A stretch of 64,000 nt of DNA from positions 266,809 through 330,808 of the forward strand of contig WELA01002119.1 in the NCBI GenBank assembly GCA_009602735.1. Reading direction: 5' to 3'. Under the pieces are notes generated by a model. It worked only from the letters and a program-made list of their open reading frames with translations. It ran no database searches and had not been told where the DNA came from. Numbering within the stretch: position 1 is the stretch's first letter; every line of letters starts with the position of its first letter. The position numbers and the translations under genes are program-made. Shown in pieces: positions 36,667 through 48,900 of this stretch. This DNA is from Mesotaenium endlicherianum (Eukaryota > Streptophyta > Zygnematophyceae > Zygnematales > Mesotaeniaceae).

Positions 36667-39383
36667 CTGGAATCGAGCTGGTTATCACAGTCGTCTTGTA
36701 AGGTAAGGACTAGGTCTCAAGCTAGCAACTCTCGTGAAATGGAAGGGGAGGACAATGATAACATTGAGGAAGGGCAAGACAAAAGCCGCGTCTTTGGACC
36801 CCGTACCTACTTAGATTGCTGCATGATGCAGTAGCCAAAGAGCTGCAGAGGAGGCAACAGCTCTTGCTGCGGTATCAGCTCAACTTGCTGACCATGAGAG
36901 TTTAGCCACGGAGGTAGAAGAGGCAGAAAACAGGAGGGCCCCAGACGGAAGGACGGTGGAAGAGCAGATGGCAGAGAAGGCCAATCTCCGAAACCAACCT
37001 CCTGCTGTGTCTACTGTTATACCTCTTCCTCATATTTGCAGACAACTAAGTCCAACAAGCATAGCCAGTGCGGCAGCAATCGGGAAAGCCAAAGTTGTTA
37101 CTAATTGAGCTAATATTGCTGCTGCTGCGTTTGCGGGGCTACTGTCTCAGAATGTAGATCTGGGGGCATTGTTTGTGCAAATGCAATCGCAAATGGCGAG
37201 CATGTATCGGTCCCAACAGGAGGACAGAAGAATCATGATGGCATTGCTGCGTGACAGAGACCAACTGGGTTCTCAAACCACTGGTAGTGGTGGCAGAGGG
37301 TGGAGTAAGCCTAAGCCAAAACATCCTCAGGAAACAAACAATACTACCTGATCGAGTTTCTCGCTGATGTTGAGCAGTGGTTGGAGAACTACCCAGAATT
37401 GCAGGACTACGAGGAAGTCAGGCACACCGGTGCTCTACTGAAAGGCAGTGCAGCAAACTGGTCGCTGTATTGGAAAGGAGAACGTAAGGCTCAACAACTC
37501 GGTGGCCCTACTTGGGTAGAGTTTGTCGAGAAACTGCATGAGAAGTTTGATGTCATCAATCAGTAGGAGAAAGCTATCTATGCGATGATCTCCTTCACAC
37601 TAAAGCAGACCACTTCAGTTGCTGAGTTTGCTCAAAAGTTCCAGGAGAACATGATGAAGCAGCCGAATCTGCCAGAGCAGTATAGGATAGCATACTTCAG
37701 GTATGGTGTGAAATCCGAAGTCTCAGGTTATTATGTTGAATAGGAGTATGAAAAACTTGCTGACGTGATCTAGGACGCTGATGCCTGGGATCAGCAGCGT
37801 TCAATCACAAGCGCCAGAGCAATGCTTTGATGTCTAAGATTGTCAAAAAGCCACACGGTTCCTACAATGCTATTGAAGGAGACCAGGCTGAGGACGATCA
37901 GGGTGTTTAGTATGAGTATGAGTATAATGCGATGCATTCTAGAGAGAGAGGTGGTTACTCTCAAAGTGGCTATGAAAGAGGTGGTGGTGGGACTAAGCCG
38001 AGACCAGCCTCAGCAAAATTTGTTTGCTTCCATTGCCAGGAGTTGGGCCACTACAGAGTGCAGCGTTCTAAAAAGCACCTTCCAAAGGTCGAGAGAAAGG
38101 ATCAACCTTTCAAAAATAGCAACAGTCAGTATTACTGACTGTGAGGATGCTAGAGATAGTGAGTCGTCACTAGCTGCCCGTGTAGCAAGTATTATGGGGC
38201 CTTCTAAACTGGATTCACTATGCATGCCTGACAAACAGATAAAGGAGATCATCAGCAATATAGATTTCCAGAGAGTGCAGAAATTGTTGCTCAGTTTACT
38301 GATGTTTTTAATATGCCTCAGGGACTGCCTCCTAAGAGAGAAGTAGATCATGAGATTGATTTATGACCTGGAAGTTAGCCATTTTGGCAGCACACATATG
38401 GCTTGTCTTATGTGGAGAGTGAAGAGTTAGTAACACAGATTGCAGAGCTGGAGGAAAATAGTCATATTTCTCCCATTAAATCACCTTATGGCGCATCCAT
38501 CTTATTTGTTACGAAGAAGGATGGCAGTATGCAAATGTGTGTGGATTCCAGAGATCTTAACAGAATTACAGTAAAGAACAAGTATGCTTTACCCAGAATC
38601 GAGGACTTGCTTGATACCTTGTCTAAAGCTAAAGTGTTCAGCATGATTGATATCAAGAGTAGTTATCATCAAATCAGATTTGTAGAGGTAGATGAACAGA
38701 AGATTGCCTCTAGCACAGGTTATGGACACTATGAGTTTAATGTGGTGCCATTGGGATTGACTAATGCTCCTTCATGGGTGCTATGAATGACATTTTCGGG
38801 CCTTACTTGGATAAGTTTGTGCAAGTATTCTTGGATGATATTTTAATTTTCTCTAAACTGAAGCTCAGCATGCTGAGCACTTGAGAATAGTAGTGGACAC
38901 TTTAAGAAAGAATCAGGTAGATGCTAAAATGAACAAGTGTGATTGCTTCAAGGAGAGTATTGAATTCTTAGGACACGTTGTCAGTAAGGAGAGCATCAGT
39001 GTGGATCCTATAAAAGTCCAGATCATAAGGAACTGGCCAGCACCACACTCTGTCTCGGAAGTTATATCCTTCCTCGGATTGGCTAACTACTATAGGAGAT
39101 TTATTGAGAAGTATTCCACAAAAGCCAGCAAACTGACTGACCTTACTAAGAAGGACATAGAGTATGTGTAGGGTAAAGAGCAGTAAGCCGCCTTCCAGAC
39201 CCTTTCAGTGGAGTTTGTACTTACATGGTAAAGCTTTTGAAGTGATTACAGATCATCTAGCTCTGACTCATTTTCAGAAGAAGTCCACGCTGTCGAGGAG
39301 GGAGAACCGCTGGAGCCAGATGCTGGAGCAGTTCCAAGTCCAGATTGACTAGAAACCAGAGAAGTTGAATCTTGCTGATGCAC
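36667..39383 (+). mobile_element. Element D internal region: old, broken Ty3 gag-pol
   Basis: Remnants in order: the gag region (about 36.7-38.1 kb, including a Cys/His knuckle near 38.03 kb) and pol (about 38.15-39.38 kb) with RT and integrase-proximal RNase H remnants recognisable by similarity to element A. It is broken many times (well over ten) and is the most diverged of the Ty3 copies here. The right part is cut by the solo LTR at 39384 and then joined to copia DNA; no 3' LTR is seen. Confidence 0.85.
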
Positions 39384-39884
39384 TGTAGTGATTTGAGTTA
39401 TTATATATTAGATTGCATATACCTTAATGTTTTCAAATATATTTGGAGTAGTATTGTGTGGATTCAAGTTTGAATAGGTACTCCAGTGACTTGGTTCATG
39501 TCCTTTGAACCTTCTAAGGCATTTTCAAAGTTTGAGAAAAGACCTAGAAGAACTCCACGTGGCAAAAGTCAAATGTGCCATTTTAGGTCAAAAGGACATG
39601 TGTACATTATTCTAGAAAGAGGTGGCAAGTTTTGGGATGTGTTGAGTGCCAACACATCAACATACACCTTCCTAGAAATTACTTATGTAGCAAGTATATA
39701 AACAAGAGCTAGAACATAGAAAGACATTCCAGAATCACTCTTGTACTTGCCAAAATCCAGAATATATTAACTTTCAAGAAGCCATCTCTCTTTCAAGAAG
39801 CTACCACTTGTGTTCAAAGATCCTTGTCTTGAATAGATAAAGTATTATATTTCATCAAGTACTTTATCTATCTCTTTCACTGCA
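39384..39884 (+). mobile_element. 501-bp solo LTR 'Z' inserted in element D pol
   Basis: It begins TGTAGTGATTTGAG and ends TTTCACTGCA, with the 5-bp target duplication TGCAC at 39379-39383 and 39885-39889. The empty site is preserved in element A (near 56614), where the same host bases are continuous. It is the sister of the minus-strand copy at 35635-36136. Confidence 0.87.
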
Positions 39885-39895
39885 TGCACTCTCTA

Positions 39896-41089
39896 AATAA
39901 TGTATTTGATGGTCTGTAGTAGGCGTGATATTGCTATTGTTGTGGGAGTATTGAGCCGATTCATGGAGAATTCAGGTCTTGCTCACTGGGAGGCGATGAA
40001 GATGATCCTGAGATATCTGAGGGGCACTCCTAATTTGTGATTGCATTTGGGAGGAGCAGACAGTGTGACCTTGGAAAGTTGCAGTGGTTCTGGCTAGAGA
40101 GGTGATATAGACACCAAGAGGTCTATTACAGAGTATGCATTCTCTCTTGCCAAGGGTGTTGTGACTTGGAAGAGTAAGAGGCAGAAGTTGGTGGCAATGT
40201 CCTTCATGGAGATTGAGTATATGGTCGCTTCACAGGCAGTCAGGGAGGCTTTGTGGTTGAGGAGACTATTGGAGGACCTTGGCTATAAGCAGAAGAGACC
40301 CACGATGATCCTGAGTGACAGTCACTGTTGCATTACATTGGGTAAGAGCCCAGTTGAGCATGCTTGAAGTAAGTACATTGAAAATCAGTGTCATAAGTGC
40401 AGGGAGCGTGTGTTGGATGGTATTGTAGAGTTAAGATATGTAAGGCCTGATAAGATGGTGACTGATTCCCTTGACAAAGGCAGTCCCAAGAGTGAAGCAC
40501 CAATGGTGTGCAGAGATATTTAATTTGTGAAAGTGTGCATTTAAATATAGTAAAAAGTGAGAGGGAGGGATGTAAGTAGGCAATCCTGACTCTTTCTGTT
40601 TTATGCCGGTTTGGTGTGCTTGCATGTGTGCGAATTGATGCACTGAGTAGACGTGTAAATAGTGAATGTGGGTGGACTGTTGATGCAAATACCCCAGGGT
40701 TTAGTCGACGTTGTAACATGTGTGGGGTGCTGCAGATTAGGTGTGACTAGGACTGTTGATGAGTTTGAGGTAGGTGAGTAGCCGCCAAGTGAATATAGGC
40801 TTTGTGAGCAAAGTTGTATGGTGAACTCTTGAGAGTAAGAAGAGAAGAGTTTCGCGGAGCTGTGTGTGTGCAAGATCCGTGCTAAGTGCTTGATCTGCTT
40901 AGATGTGTGTGGCCTTGTCCAGGTGACTATAGGAAGGTCTGTGTGGCCTGGTCTATGTGACTGAAAGAAGCGTCTTTGTGACTATTAAGTCTGTGTGACT
41001 TGAAGATGAGAAAAGAAGTGGTATAAGTGTCCAGCTGAGTCTGTGTGACCAAGTGCGGCAAGAGAAGATGAACGAACAGGATTTACAAC
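39896..41089 (+). mobile_element. Ty1/copia element, 3' fragment (RNase H, polypurine tract, 3' LTR)
   Basis: The DNA from about 39.9 to 40.5 kb encodes a copia-type RNase H remnant: motifs such as AMVCSRRDIAIVVGVLSRF, YLRGTPN and YMVASQAVREALWLRRLL are recognisable. A purine tract (GAGAGGGAGGGA) precedes an LTR-like start TGTAAGTAGGCAATCC at 40571. The LTR end near 41089 (TTACAACA) is a guess. The 5' part and integrase/RT are absent. It is broken (several breaks) and old. Confidence 0.75.
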
Positions 41090-41428
41090 ACATTGAAGGT
41101 CTCATGTCATCCCTTTCACATCCACTAACCATCTTGCATACATATATTTCGCTCCCCACATTCACTCCACCTCCCCCTCCCTCTCTTTCACAAAGTAGGA
41201 GCTGCTTCGCCTGCCAAACCATTGTTGGCTCATTTACCTCCAGGTTGTGCCCTCGTTGAAGCTTGTTTAGCATCCGCGCCTTGTAGTAGCGGCGACTAGA
41301 GCCACTCGTCGGCATACGCTTCTGAAGCCGACACCAGCGGTGCCTGGCAGGTAATGTTATGGTGCCTGCTTTGTATCTCTGAATGTGTATATTCAAACTG
41401 TACGTGTATGTGCTCATGTTCATAGAGT

Positions 41429-41704
41429 CCTGGAGCTGGAGGATGTTTAGAGCTCACCAACCTCCACGATTTGTTTTTGTCTTTGAGTGACTGTTCAATG
41501 GCGAGGAGCGAACGCACGCAATAGGCCATGCCGCGACAAAGCGCTGTTCCGCGTCCCCATGGGCAGCCTGGACACCGAAATCAAGGGAACAATGTACCAC
41601 CCAGAGGTTTACGAGGACGAGGTGAGCCATATGCTGCTGGTTCCACATTCCAGTATGAGCTTGAGACGGACACTGCACTTGCCCATCGTGAGCTTCATGC
41701 AAAT

Positions 41705-41797
<93 letters not shown>

Positions 41798-42603
41798 NTC
41801 TCACATACGCAGAATGTATTTGCAGTAAGAGCCCCGCTCCACGCAATCGATTTGAATGCCATCCACATTTGCAGGGAGTTTGATCAAGTGATAGGGTATT
41901 TGCACAAATTTTTGCTTTGGTTGAGGTTATTTCACCAATGATCGGTGATGCCATCATCTGCATCAACTTCGATTGAAAAAATTTAATGAAGAGCTCAAGC
42001 GAAAAGTGCCCAAGCAGGTGAGTTCATGTTGGACACGTCCTCTTTCGCTTCTTGTGCACGTGTTCACCACGCATGCAGACACATATCAAGCATATGCTAC
42101 CATGGAGAGTTTTTGCCCGGCCGACTCTCCCCTTTAGGTGGGCTTCGTTCTCGTCTTATTCTTGCACCTTTACGTGAATTCCATACTCCAAATGAGAGAT
42201 CTTTCAATATGTACGTGTGTGTTTTGCAGAAAACTGACAATGACTCCAAGGGGAATTTGTCTGAAGCGTCAGAGGAAGTCACCCCACAGCGTGCAGCTTG
42301 ACTCCATGCTACCCGTCCACTGCCGGTGGTGGAGGAGAAACCTCGTGCCGCTCCACCGCGTCCTCCTGTGCTTCTGTCGTTGTCTGCCACCAACGCTCGA
42401 CCCTTGCCTGCAACATTGCCTTTGGTTTGCAGCATAAGCCGACATGCTTTTCATTCCTTGCTCTATATGGAGGGAAAGGAGAACAAGCGTTCTACAAGGG
42501 TAGAATTAGTGCGCCTTCTCCCGAGCTCATTGCAAAGCACATGCAGCCTCGCCAACTGAATGCGGATAAGCCTTCTCTTGCCAAGAGGGTTAGGTTGGTG
42601 TAG
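41429..42603 (+). pseudogene. Candidate host gene fragment(s) of unknown product around a poly-C gap
   Basis: Weak exon-like pieces have good splice signals. One ends at about 41621 with FRVPMGSLDTEIKGTMYHPE then GAG|GTGAGC. One ends at about 42019 with RLKKFNEELKRKVPKQ then GTGAGT. One starts after TTTTGCAG at about 42229 with KTDNDSKGNLSEASEEVTP and stays in frame through one TGA (near 42300) into a Pro/Ala-rich segment to about 42.56 kb. I do not recognise the product. The 92-C run and N at 41706-41798 lie in an intron. It may be a captured or decayed gene piece stranded between retroelements. Confidence 0.35.
41706..41798. other. Poly-C run (92 C) ending in N: assembly artefact
   Basis: A pure C homopolymer followed by a single N, like the other gap edges. 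Proline- or glycine-run frames across it are not real. Confidence 0.9.
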
Positions 42604-42608
42604 GTAGC

Positions 42609-42982
42609 TGAAATGAATTGACTTGCCAACATGCGATTAACAATTAATAAAATATCTTCACAAGAACAAGTAATCTTCTTGGTACTTTCTGGTTACTTGG
42701 TAAACAGCAAAAGGCTTCACAACTAGTATTATTACACTCACGCGTCAAATCCAAGTAAACGAGCATCAATCATGCAACGAGTAAAGTCATACATAAGCAA
42801 GGCTAGAGGACAGTGCATATTAATGGCTTGTTGTCTTGGATTCAGATCTCTCTCAGTAAGCGGTACAAGAGAGTTGGCCTCGTTTTCGAATGCCAAACTC
42901 AAGAGCATGACCTAATCTATGTATATGGAATGAATTTACTATTCAAAGACAAGTGCGATGGCACCGCCTACCCGAGAATTAA
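42609..42982 (-). repeat. Partial Ty3-family LTR 'E', minus orientation
   Basis: Reading the minus strand, this matches the right half of the element A LTR and ends CATTTCA at 42609. It is cut on its other side by the X-type LTR starting at 42983. Confidence 0.75.
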
Positions 42983-43612
42983 TGTAATGAATCAATTCAT
43001 TATTCATTCAATTAATTGCATATATAAATATAAGACTAAATAAGTAATATGTCAATATACTCACACGTGCGAGTTCGTCTAAATGAATGTTTGTCGATAG
43101 AATACGAATATACCGACTTTGTCGAAAAGGTCAGCAGGATTACTTTTCTATTATATTGTAGTTTGCTGACTTTGTCAAAAAGGTCAGCAGGATGACATTT
43201 TTACCAGAGTATAGTTTGCTGAGAATGCCTGTACACATGTAGGACATAATATCGGTACGTTGATATGGAGTAAGCTCGTACGATAATAGTCAGTATACTT
43301 GGACTCAGTACGCTGAGGATAGATATCTTCATTCAGATAATTATCTATAGATTGGCACATGTGACCAAAGTATGCTTAAAGTCGGGAGGTCGACTGAGAT
43401 TCGGTAAATGGATGTCCTACCAGTGTGGTTGACTCCTGGGTGGGCAGAGCCGTCGTCAGTCAACTGAACAGTTAGGACTTCAGTCAACCGACCAATTAAT
43501 ATGGTCACTGAGTATATAGCAAGCTGGGATCTTGTGGTCCCTCATTCTGGACAGTAGGCTATGCAGTCGGATTTCTACTTGCAAGTCATGTGTGCACTTT
43601 TGGGTTCGTGTC
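42983..43612 (+). repeat. Partial X-type LTR, plus orientation
   Basis: It begins TGTAATGAATCAATTC inside LTR E and matches solo LTR X (34667-36362) in reverse, without the Z insert. The match ends near 43612, after the shared block with TTGCAAGTCATGTGTG. It is a fragment. Confidence 0.75.
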
Positions 43613-44766
43613 GTGCGATAGGAGGTCGGGTGCGTACTATCGACACAAGCAATGCATAATAAGCAAGTAGGCTTTGATGCAATGAAGTCTATAATACGTG
43701 TGGCTTTATAGCCAAAAAGACAGTCAAGCGTCAAATGAGATCGAAGTCGGAGTCTTCTCCACTAACCCCTTTGTAGTAAGGCTGGTAAGAAAGCCCACTA
43801 CGGGTAGGCATATGCTGAAGATTCTAATTGCTTGCAGGTAAAGAGAGATCTTTTTAGAAGTAAGGGAGTGTGTACTCTCCAGAGTGAGCACCTCAAGACT
43901 GTAATCTCGTAGGAAAACAACTAATGAAGTCTGGCCCAAAAGATCACTGGAAGCACATGAGGATCTTCAAGAGTAGTCCTATGGCAAGGTTTAAGCTGAG
44001 ACTATGCTCACCACTTGTGAAGTTTTTCAAGTGATTGGAAGTTAGGAGGGCTTGCTCTTCACAAGAGAGAGACTAAGTGGTCCTGAAAACACAAGAGATA
44101 AAAGTGTAAGCTTTACTGATAATCTCTGTGACTTACAACTGGCATAATGGGACTTCTAAAGAGATGTTCCTCTAGGGACATCTCTAGCACTTATACTCCT
44201 GAAAACCCGGCGTCGTATGCGGCGGATTCAATGTATGTAGTCACTCTAGGAGGCTCTCCTATGTCCACTAATGTGTACAAGGCATGTACTAGCAGTCCTA
44301 TAGGCTAAGCATAAGTCAAACCAATCAAAGCAAAGCACGTAAAATATGCTATGTGTCTTTCATTGGTGGAGCTTACCTTGGGTGATTCTACTTAGATAGC
44401 GCCTCAAAAGTGAATCTGAAACTTTAGGAAGCTTCCTATAGGACTCAGTGATGCAGTCACCAAGTTATAGCCTCAATGATGCACTTGTACTATGGAAATG
44501 CAGGACTCATATAGGCTAAGGGGCTCGCGGATTTGTGCGCAGTAAGCTGAAGGTCCTTGGGGTCACGAATGGTCAACAATGTCACCTTTGGGCACATCAA
44601 GTCACAAGTTGGCCATTTGGTGGGGTCGAAAGGGGTGCGGACTAGATCGTGCCTATCGCGCTCGATATTTGACCAAACAATGCGAAACCGGTGCCATTCG
44701 AAAGACGCTTCGACACGCTACACTTTGGTAAGTTGGAAATCTAGAAAAGGTCAACATATGGATGCG
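43613..44766. other. Unclassified repeat-region DNA
   Basis: No coding frame or element border is recognised. It lies between retroelement fragments and is probably decayed retroelement DNA, but I cannot show that from the sequence. Confidence 0.3.
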
Positions 44767-44983
44767 TATACTAACTTAGACGCGCTAGGCTAATCCGAAA
44801 CTTCTAGGTAATCGACCTAGTCGGCACTCCGCGTCAGCCGAAATTACGTGAAGGTTCGAATTCACTCTAACGACCCAGATCGCTCGACGCTGTCAGTCAA
44901 TTCGACGGTCGCGCTCAAAGCGAATTAAGGACACTCGTCAATCGACCTCAAAACTAATTAAACTTTGGAAATCCATAACTAGC
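44767..44983 (+). repeat. Fragment of LTR 'Y' (matches 62573-62790)
   Basis: About 217 bases match the middle of the solo LTR at 62193-62918 almost base for base. The block starts near ACTAACTTAGACGCGCTAGG and ends CATAACT. The left and right parts of that LTR are missing here. Confidence 0.8.
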
Positions 44984-45980
44984 CTCAGCAAAATCAGTTT
45001 GCTTCCATTCCCAGGAGTTGGGCCACTACACAGTGCAGTGTTCTAGAAAGCACCTTCTAAAGGTCAAGAGAAAGGATCAGTCTTTCAAAAACAGCAACAA
45101 TCAGTATTCCAGTTAAGTGACTGTGAGGATGCTAGAGATAGTGAGTCGTCACTAGCTGCCCTTGTAGCAGGTATTATGGGGCCTGCTGAATTGGATTCAC
45201 TATGCATGCCTGACAAACAGATAAAGGAGACCATCAGCAATATAGATCTCTAGAGAGTGCACACACTGGATGATCTTGTTCCACCTGATGTCCAACATTT
45301 CTTTGCTAAGTCAAGAGAACAATGCGAAAGTCAAGAAAAGACAGTCCCCCCTATCCTACTGCATTGTATGATTGCAGGTTGGAAGGTGAGGGCATTTGTT
45401 GACGGATGGGCGTCACATACTTTCATCCATAAGGACCTAGTTACGGGGCTAAGACTGCCCATTGTCATCAAAGGGAATAGAAAAACAATCCTTGGAGATG
45501 CCTCAAGTATCCCAGGAGGAGTTATAACCAAGCCTATTTTAGGTCTAGTGATGTTCTGGCATTGCAGTTCTAATTGGAACGCTTATATTTGAGGTACTCA
45601 ACAGTGGCTTTTATGGTCTCGTGCTAGGCAAGTTCTGGCTTAACAGACATCGAGCTGAAGTGTGTTGGAGCAGAGGTACAGTTAAAGAGAGAGGAGCCAG
45701 TGATGGGCAGACTAACTTGGCACCCACCATTGCTCTTCCTCTTGTCCTGCATGAATGGCAAATGAAGGAAAAGAAGAGACTTCCAGAAGGATGCAAACTG
45801 CTAAATGCAATGGAGTTCATCAAAAGCTGGAACCAGAAGAAAGACAGAATGTTCTATCTGCTGCTAACAGAGGTACCTCCTCAACGTGAAGAAGTGGTAA
45901 AGAAAAAGGTGAGCCCATCGGAGCATTCTACTGATGCAGAATTTGTTGCTTAATATACTGATGATTTTAATATGCCTCAG
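44984..45980 (+). mobile_element. Ty3 gag-end/protease fragment (broken)
   Basis: A short piece of the same Ty3 family as elements A and B, covering the gag Cys/His knuckle region and the protease region. It is more diverged than B and closer to D. It adjoins element B, which repeats the same region, so the block looks like a mosaic of two copies. Broken, with a few breaks. Confidence 0.75.
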
Positions 45981-48900
45981 CAAAATCCACTTGCTACCAT
46001 TGTCAACAGAAAGGCCACTACAGAGAACAATGTCCAGAAAAGCACCTGCCCAAGGTCGAGAGAAAAGACCAGCCTTTAAAAGACAGCAACAGTCAGTAAT
46101 CCAGTCTACTGACTGTGAGGATGCTAGAGATAGTCAGCTGTCACTAGCTGCCCTCGTAGCAGGTATTATGGGTCCTGCTGAACTGGATTCACTATGCATG
46201 CCTGACAACCAGATAAAGGAGACCATCAGCAATATAGACGTCCAGAGAGTGCACACTCTGGATGCTCTTGTTCCACCTGATGTCCAACATTTCTTTGCTA
46301 CGTCAGGAGAACAATGCGAAAGTCAGGAAAAGACAGTCCCCTCTATCCTACTGCATTGCATGATTGCAGGTAGGAAGGTGAGGGCATTTGTTGACGGAGG
46401 GGCGTCACATACTTTTATCCACAAGGACTTAGTTAAGCGGCTAAGGCTGCCTACTGTCACCCAAGATAATAGAAATATATTCCATGGAAATGCCTCAAGT
46501 ATCCCGGGAGGAGTTACAACCAAGCCTATTGAGCTACAGTTAGGTTCTGGCATTGCAGTTCTAACTGAAACGCTTACATTTGAGGTACTCAACACTGGCT
46601 TTTATGATCTTGTGCTAGGCAGGTCTTGGCTTAACAGACATCAAGCTGAAGTGTGTTGGAGCAAAGGTACAGTTAAAGTGAGAGGAGCCAGTGATGGGCA
46701 GACTGACTTGGCACCCACCAGTGCTCTTCCTCTTGTCCTGTGTGGATGGCAAATGAAGGAAAAGAAGAGGCTTCCAGAAGGATGCAAGTTGCTGAATGCA
46801 ATGGAGTTCGTCAAAAGCTGGAACCAGAAGGAAGACAGAATGTTCTGTCTGCTGCTAAGAGAGGTACCTCCTCAACCTGAAGAAGTGGTTGAGAAAAAGG
46901 TAAGCCCTCCGGAGCACCCTACTGCTGCAAAAATTGTTGCTCAGTACACTGATGTATTTAATATGCCTCCAAGACTACCCCCTAAGAGAGAAGTAGATCA
47001 TAGGATTGATCTATTACCTGGGAGTCAGCCACCTTGGCAACGTACGTATGGCTTGTCTTATGTGGAGAGCGAGGAGTTGAAAACACAGATTGCAGAGCTT
47101 GAGGAAAATGGTTATATTTCTCCCAGTAAATCACCTTACGGCGCACCCATCCTATTTGTTAAGAAAAAGGATGGCAGTATGCGGATGTGTGTGGATTACA
47201 GAGCCCTGAACAGAATTACAGTAAAGAACAAGTATGCTTTACCCAGGATCGAAGACTTGCTTGATACCCTGTCTGGTGCTAAGGTGTTCAGTAAGATAGA
47301 TCTCAAGAGTGGTTGTCATCAAATGAGAATTGCTGAGGGGGATGAACACAAAACTGCCTTCCGTACACGTTATGGACACTATGAGTTCAACGTGATGCCA
47401 TGTGGACTGACTAATGTTCCTGCTACCTTCATGGGTGCTATGAATGACATTTTCAGACCTTATTTGGATAAGTTTGTGCAAGTTTTCCTGGATGATATTT
47501 TAATTTTCTCTAAAGATGAAGCTCAGCACGCTGAACACTTAAAGACAGTCCTGGACACTCTGAGAACGAATCACTTATATGCTAAAATGAGCAAGTGTAA
47601 TTTCTTTAAAGACAGTATTGAATTCTTAGGCCACATTTTCAGTAAAGAGGGCATCAGTGTGGATCCTAAGAAAGTCCAGACCATAAGGGACTGGCCAGTA
47701 CCACAGTCTGTCTCTGAAGTTAGATCCTTCCTCGGGTTGGCTAACTACTATAGGAGATTTATAGGGTATGTGTGGGGGGGAGAGCAGCAGGTTCCCTTCC
47801 AGACCCTTAAAGATGCCCTTTGTTTTGCCCGCGTGCTAGCCGTGTATGACGCAATGGGTGCTATTTTGAGCATTTGAGCCCAAACATTTGAGCCCAGCCC
47901 CTCTACTGGTGTGTGTCGTGCTACTGCACTCGCGTATAAGCTTAAAGGAGGGGTCTGGGTGACTGAAACCACTTCAGGCAGGCTGAAGCTGGTCATTCCT
48001 AATAACTTGAAAATAAGGTCTCTCTTACTGAGTCAAGCGCATGACTGTCTCCTGGGTGGACATTTGGGGCAGGCCAAAACTGTTGGCAAATTGGCAAAAC
48101 ATTATCATTGGGAGGGGTTACCTCGGGAGGTCTTGGAATATGTCAAGTCTTGTGACCAGTGTCAGTGAAATAAGTCTCGGCACATTCCACCCGGAGGTCT
48201 CTTGCAACCACTGCCCAGCCCAGCTAGACGCTGGGAAACTATATCCATGGACTGGGTGGTCTCACTACCAAGAATTGCCAATGGGCATGATTCACTACTG
48301 GTAGCCGTGGATAAACTGACAAAAATGGTCATTTTCATCCCCACAACTGTCAAAGTGACTGCACTCGAAACAGCGAGACAATTCTACAACCATGTAGTAT
48401 GCCAACATAGGCTCCCTTCTAATATCATTTCAGACAGAGACTCAAAATTCACCTCTAAGTTCTAGAGAGCATTAATGGGGTTGATGGGAGTCAAACAGCT
48501 GCTCAGCACAGCAAACCACCCTCAGACTGATGGGCAAACTGAAAGAACTAATCGAGTTCTGCAGGAGGTGCTGAGAGCATATATTAACCAAAAACAAGAT
48601 AATTGGGACGACCTGTTGCCTCAAATTCAGTTTGCGGTCAACAGTGCGGTGCACGCGTCAACGGGCAAGACTCCTTTTGAACTCAGTTCCTAAGTCTCCT
48701 ATAGATGTACTGGGGGAGTCTTTAACTTGCCCTGAAGGGATTGACAACCCGGTCTCCCTCCAGTTAACTCAAGAGTTTGCTGACACCCTGTCAAAAGTCC
48801 AACGAAACCTGCACAAGGCCCAAGAAAACCAACAAAAATACGCTAATCAACACCGTCGGGAACTGACATTTTCCAAGGGGGATTTAGTCAAACTGCATTC

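Noticed and set aside
41487-41966. Polyproline or polyglycine proteins around 41.7 kb
   Set aside because: Produced by the 92-C artefact next to an N.
44850-44880. tRNA-like GGTTCGAATTC box
   Set aside because: No cloverleaf can be drawn around it, and the same block lies inside LTR Y at 62.65 kb.
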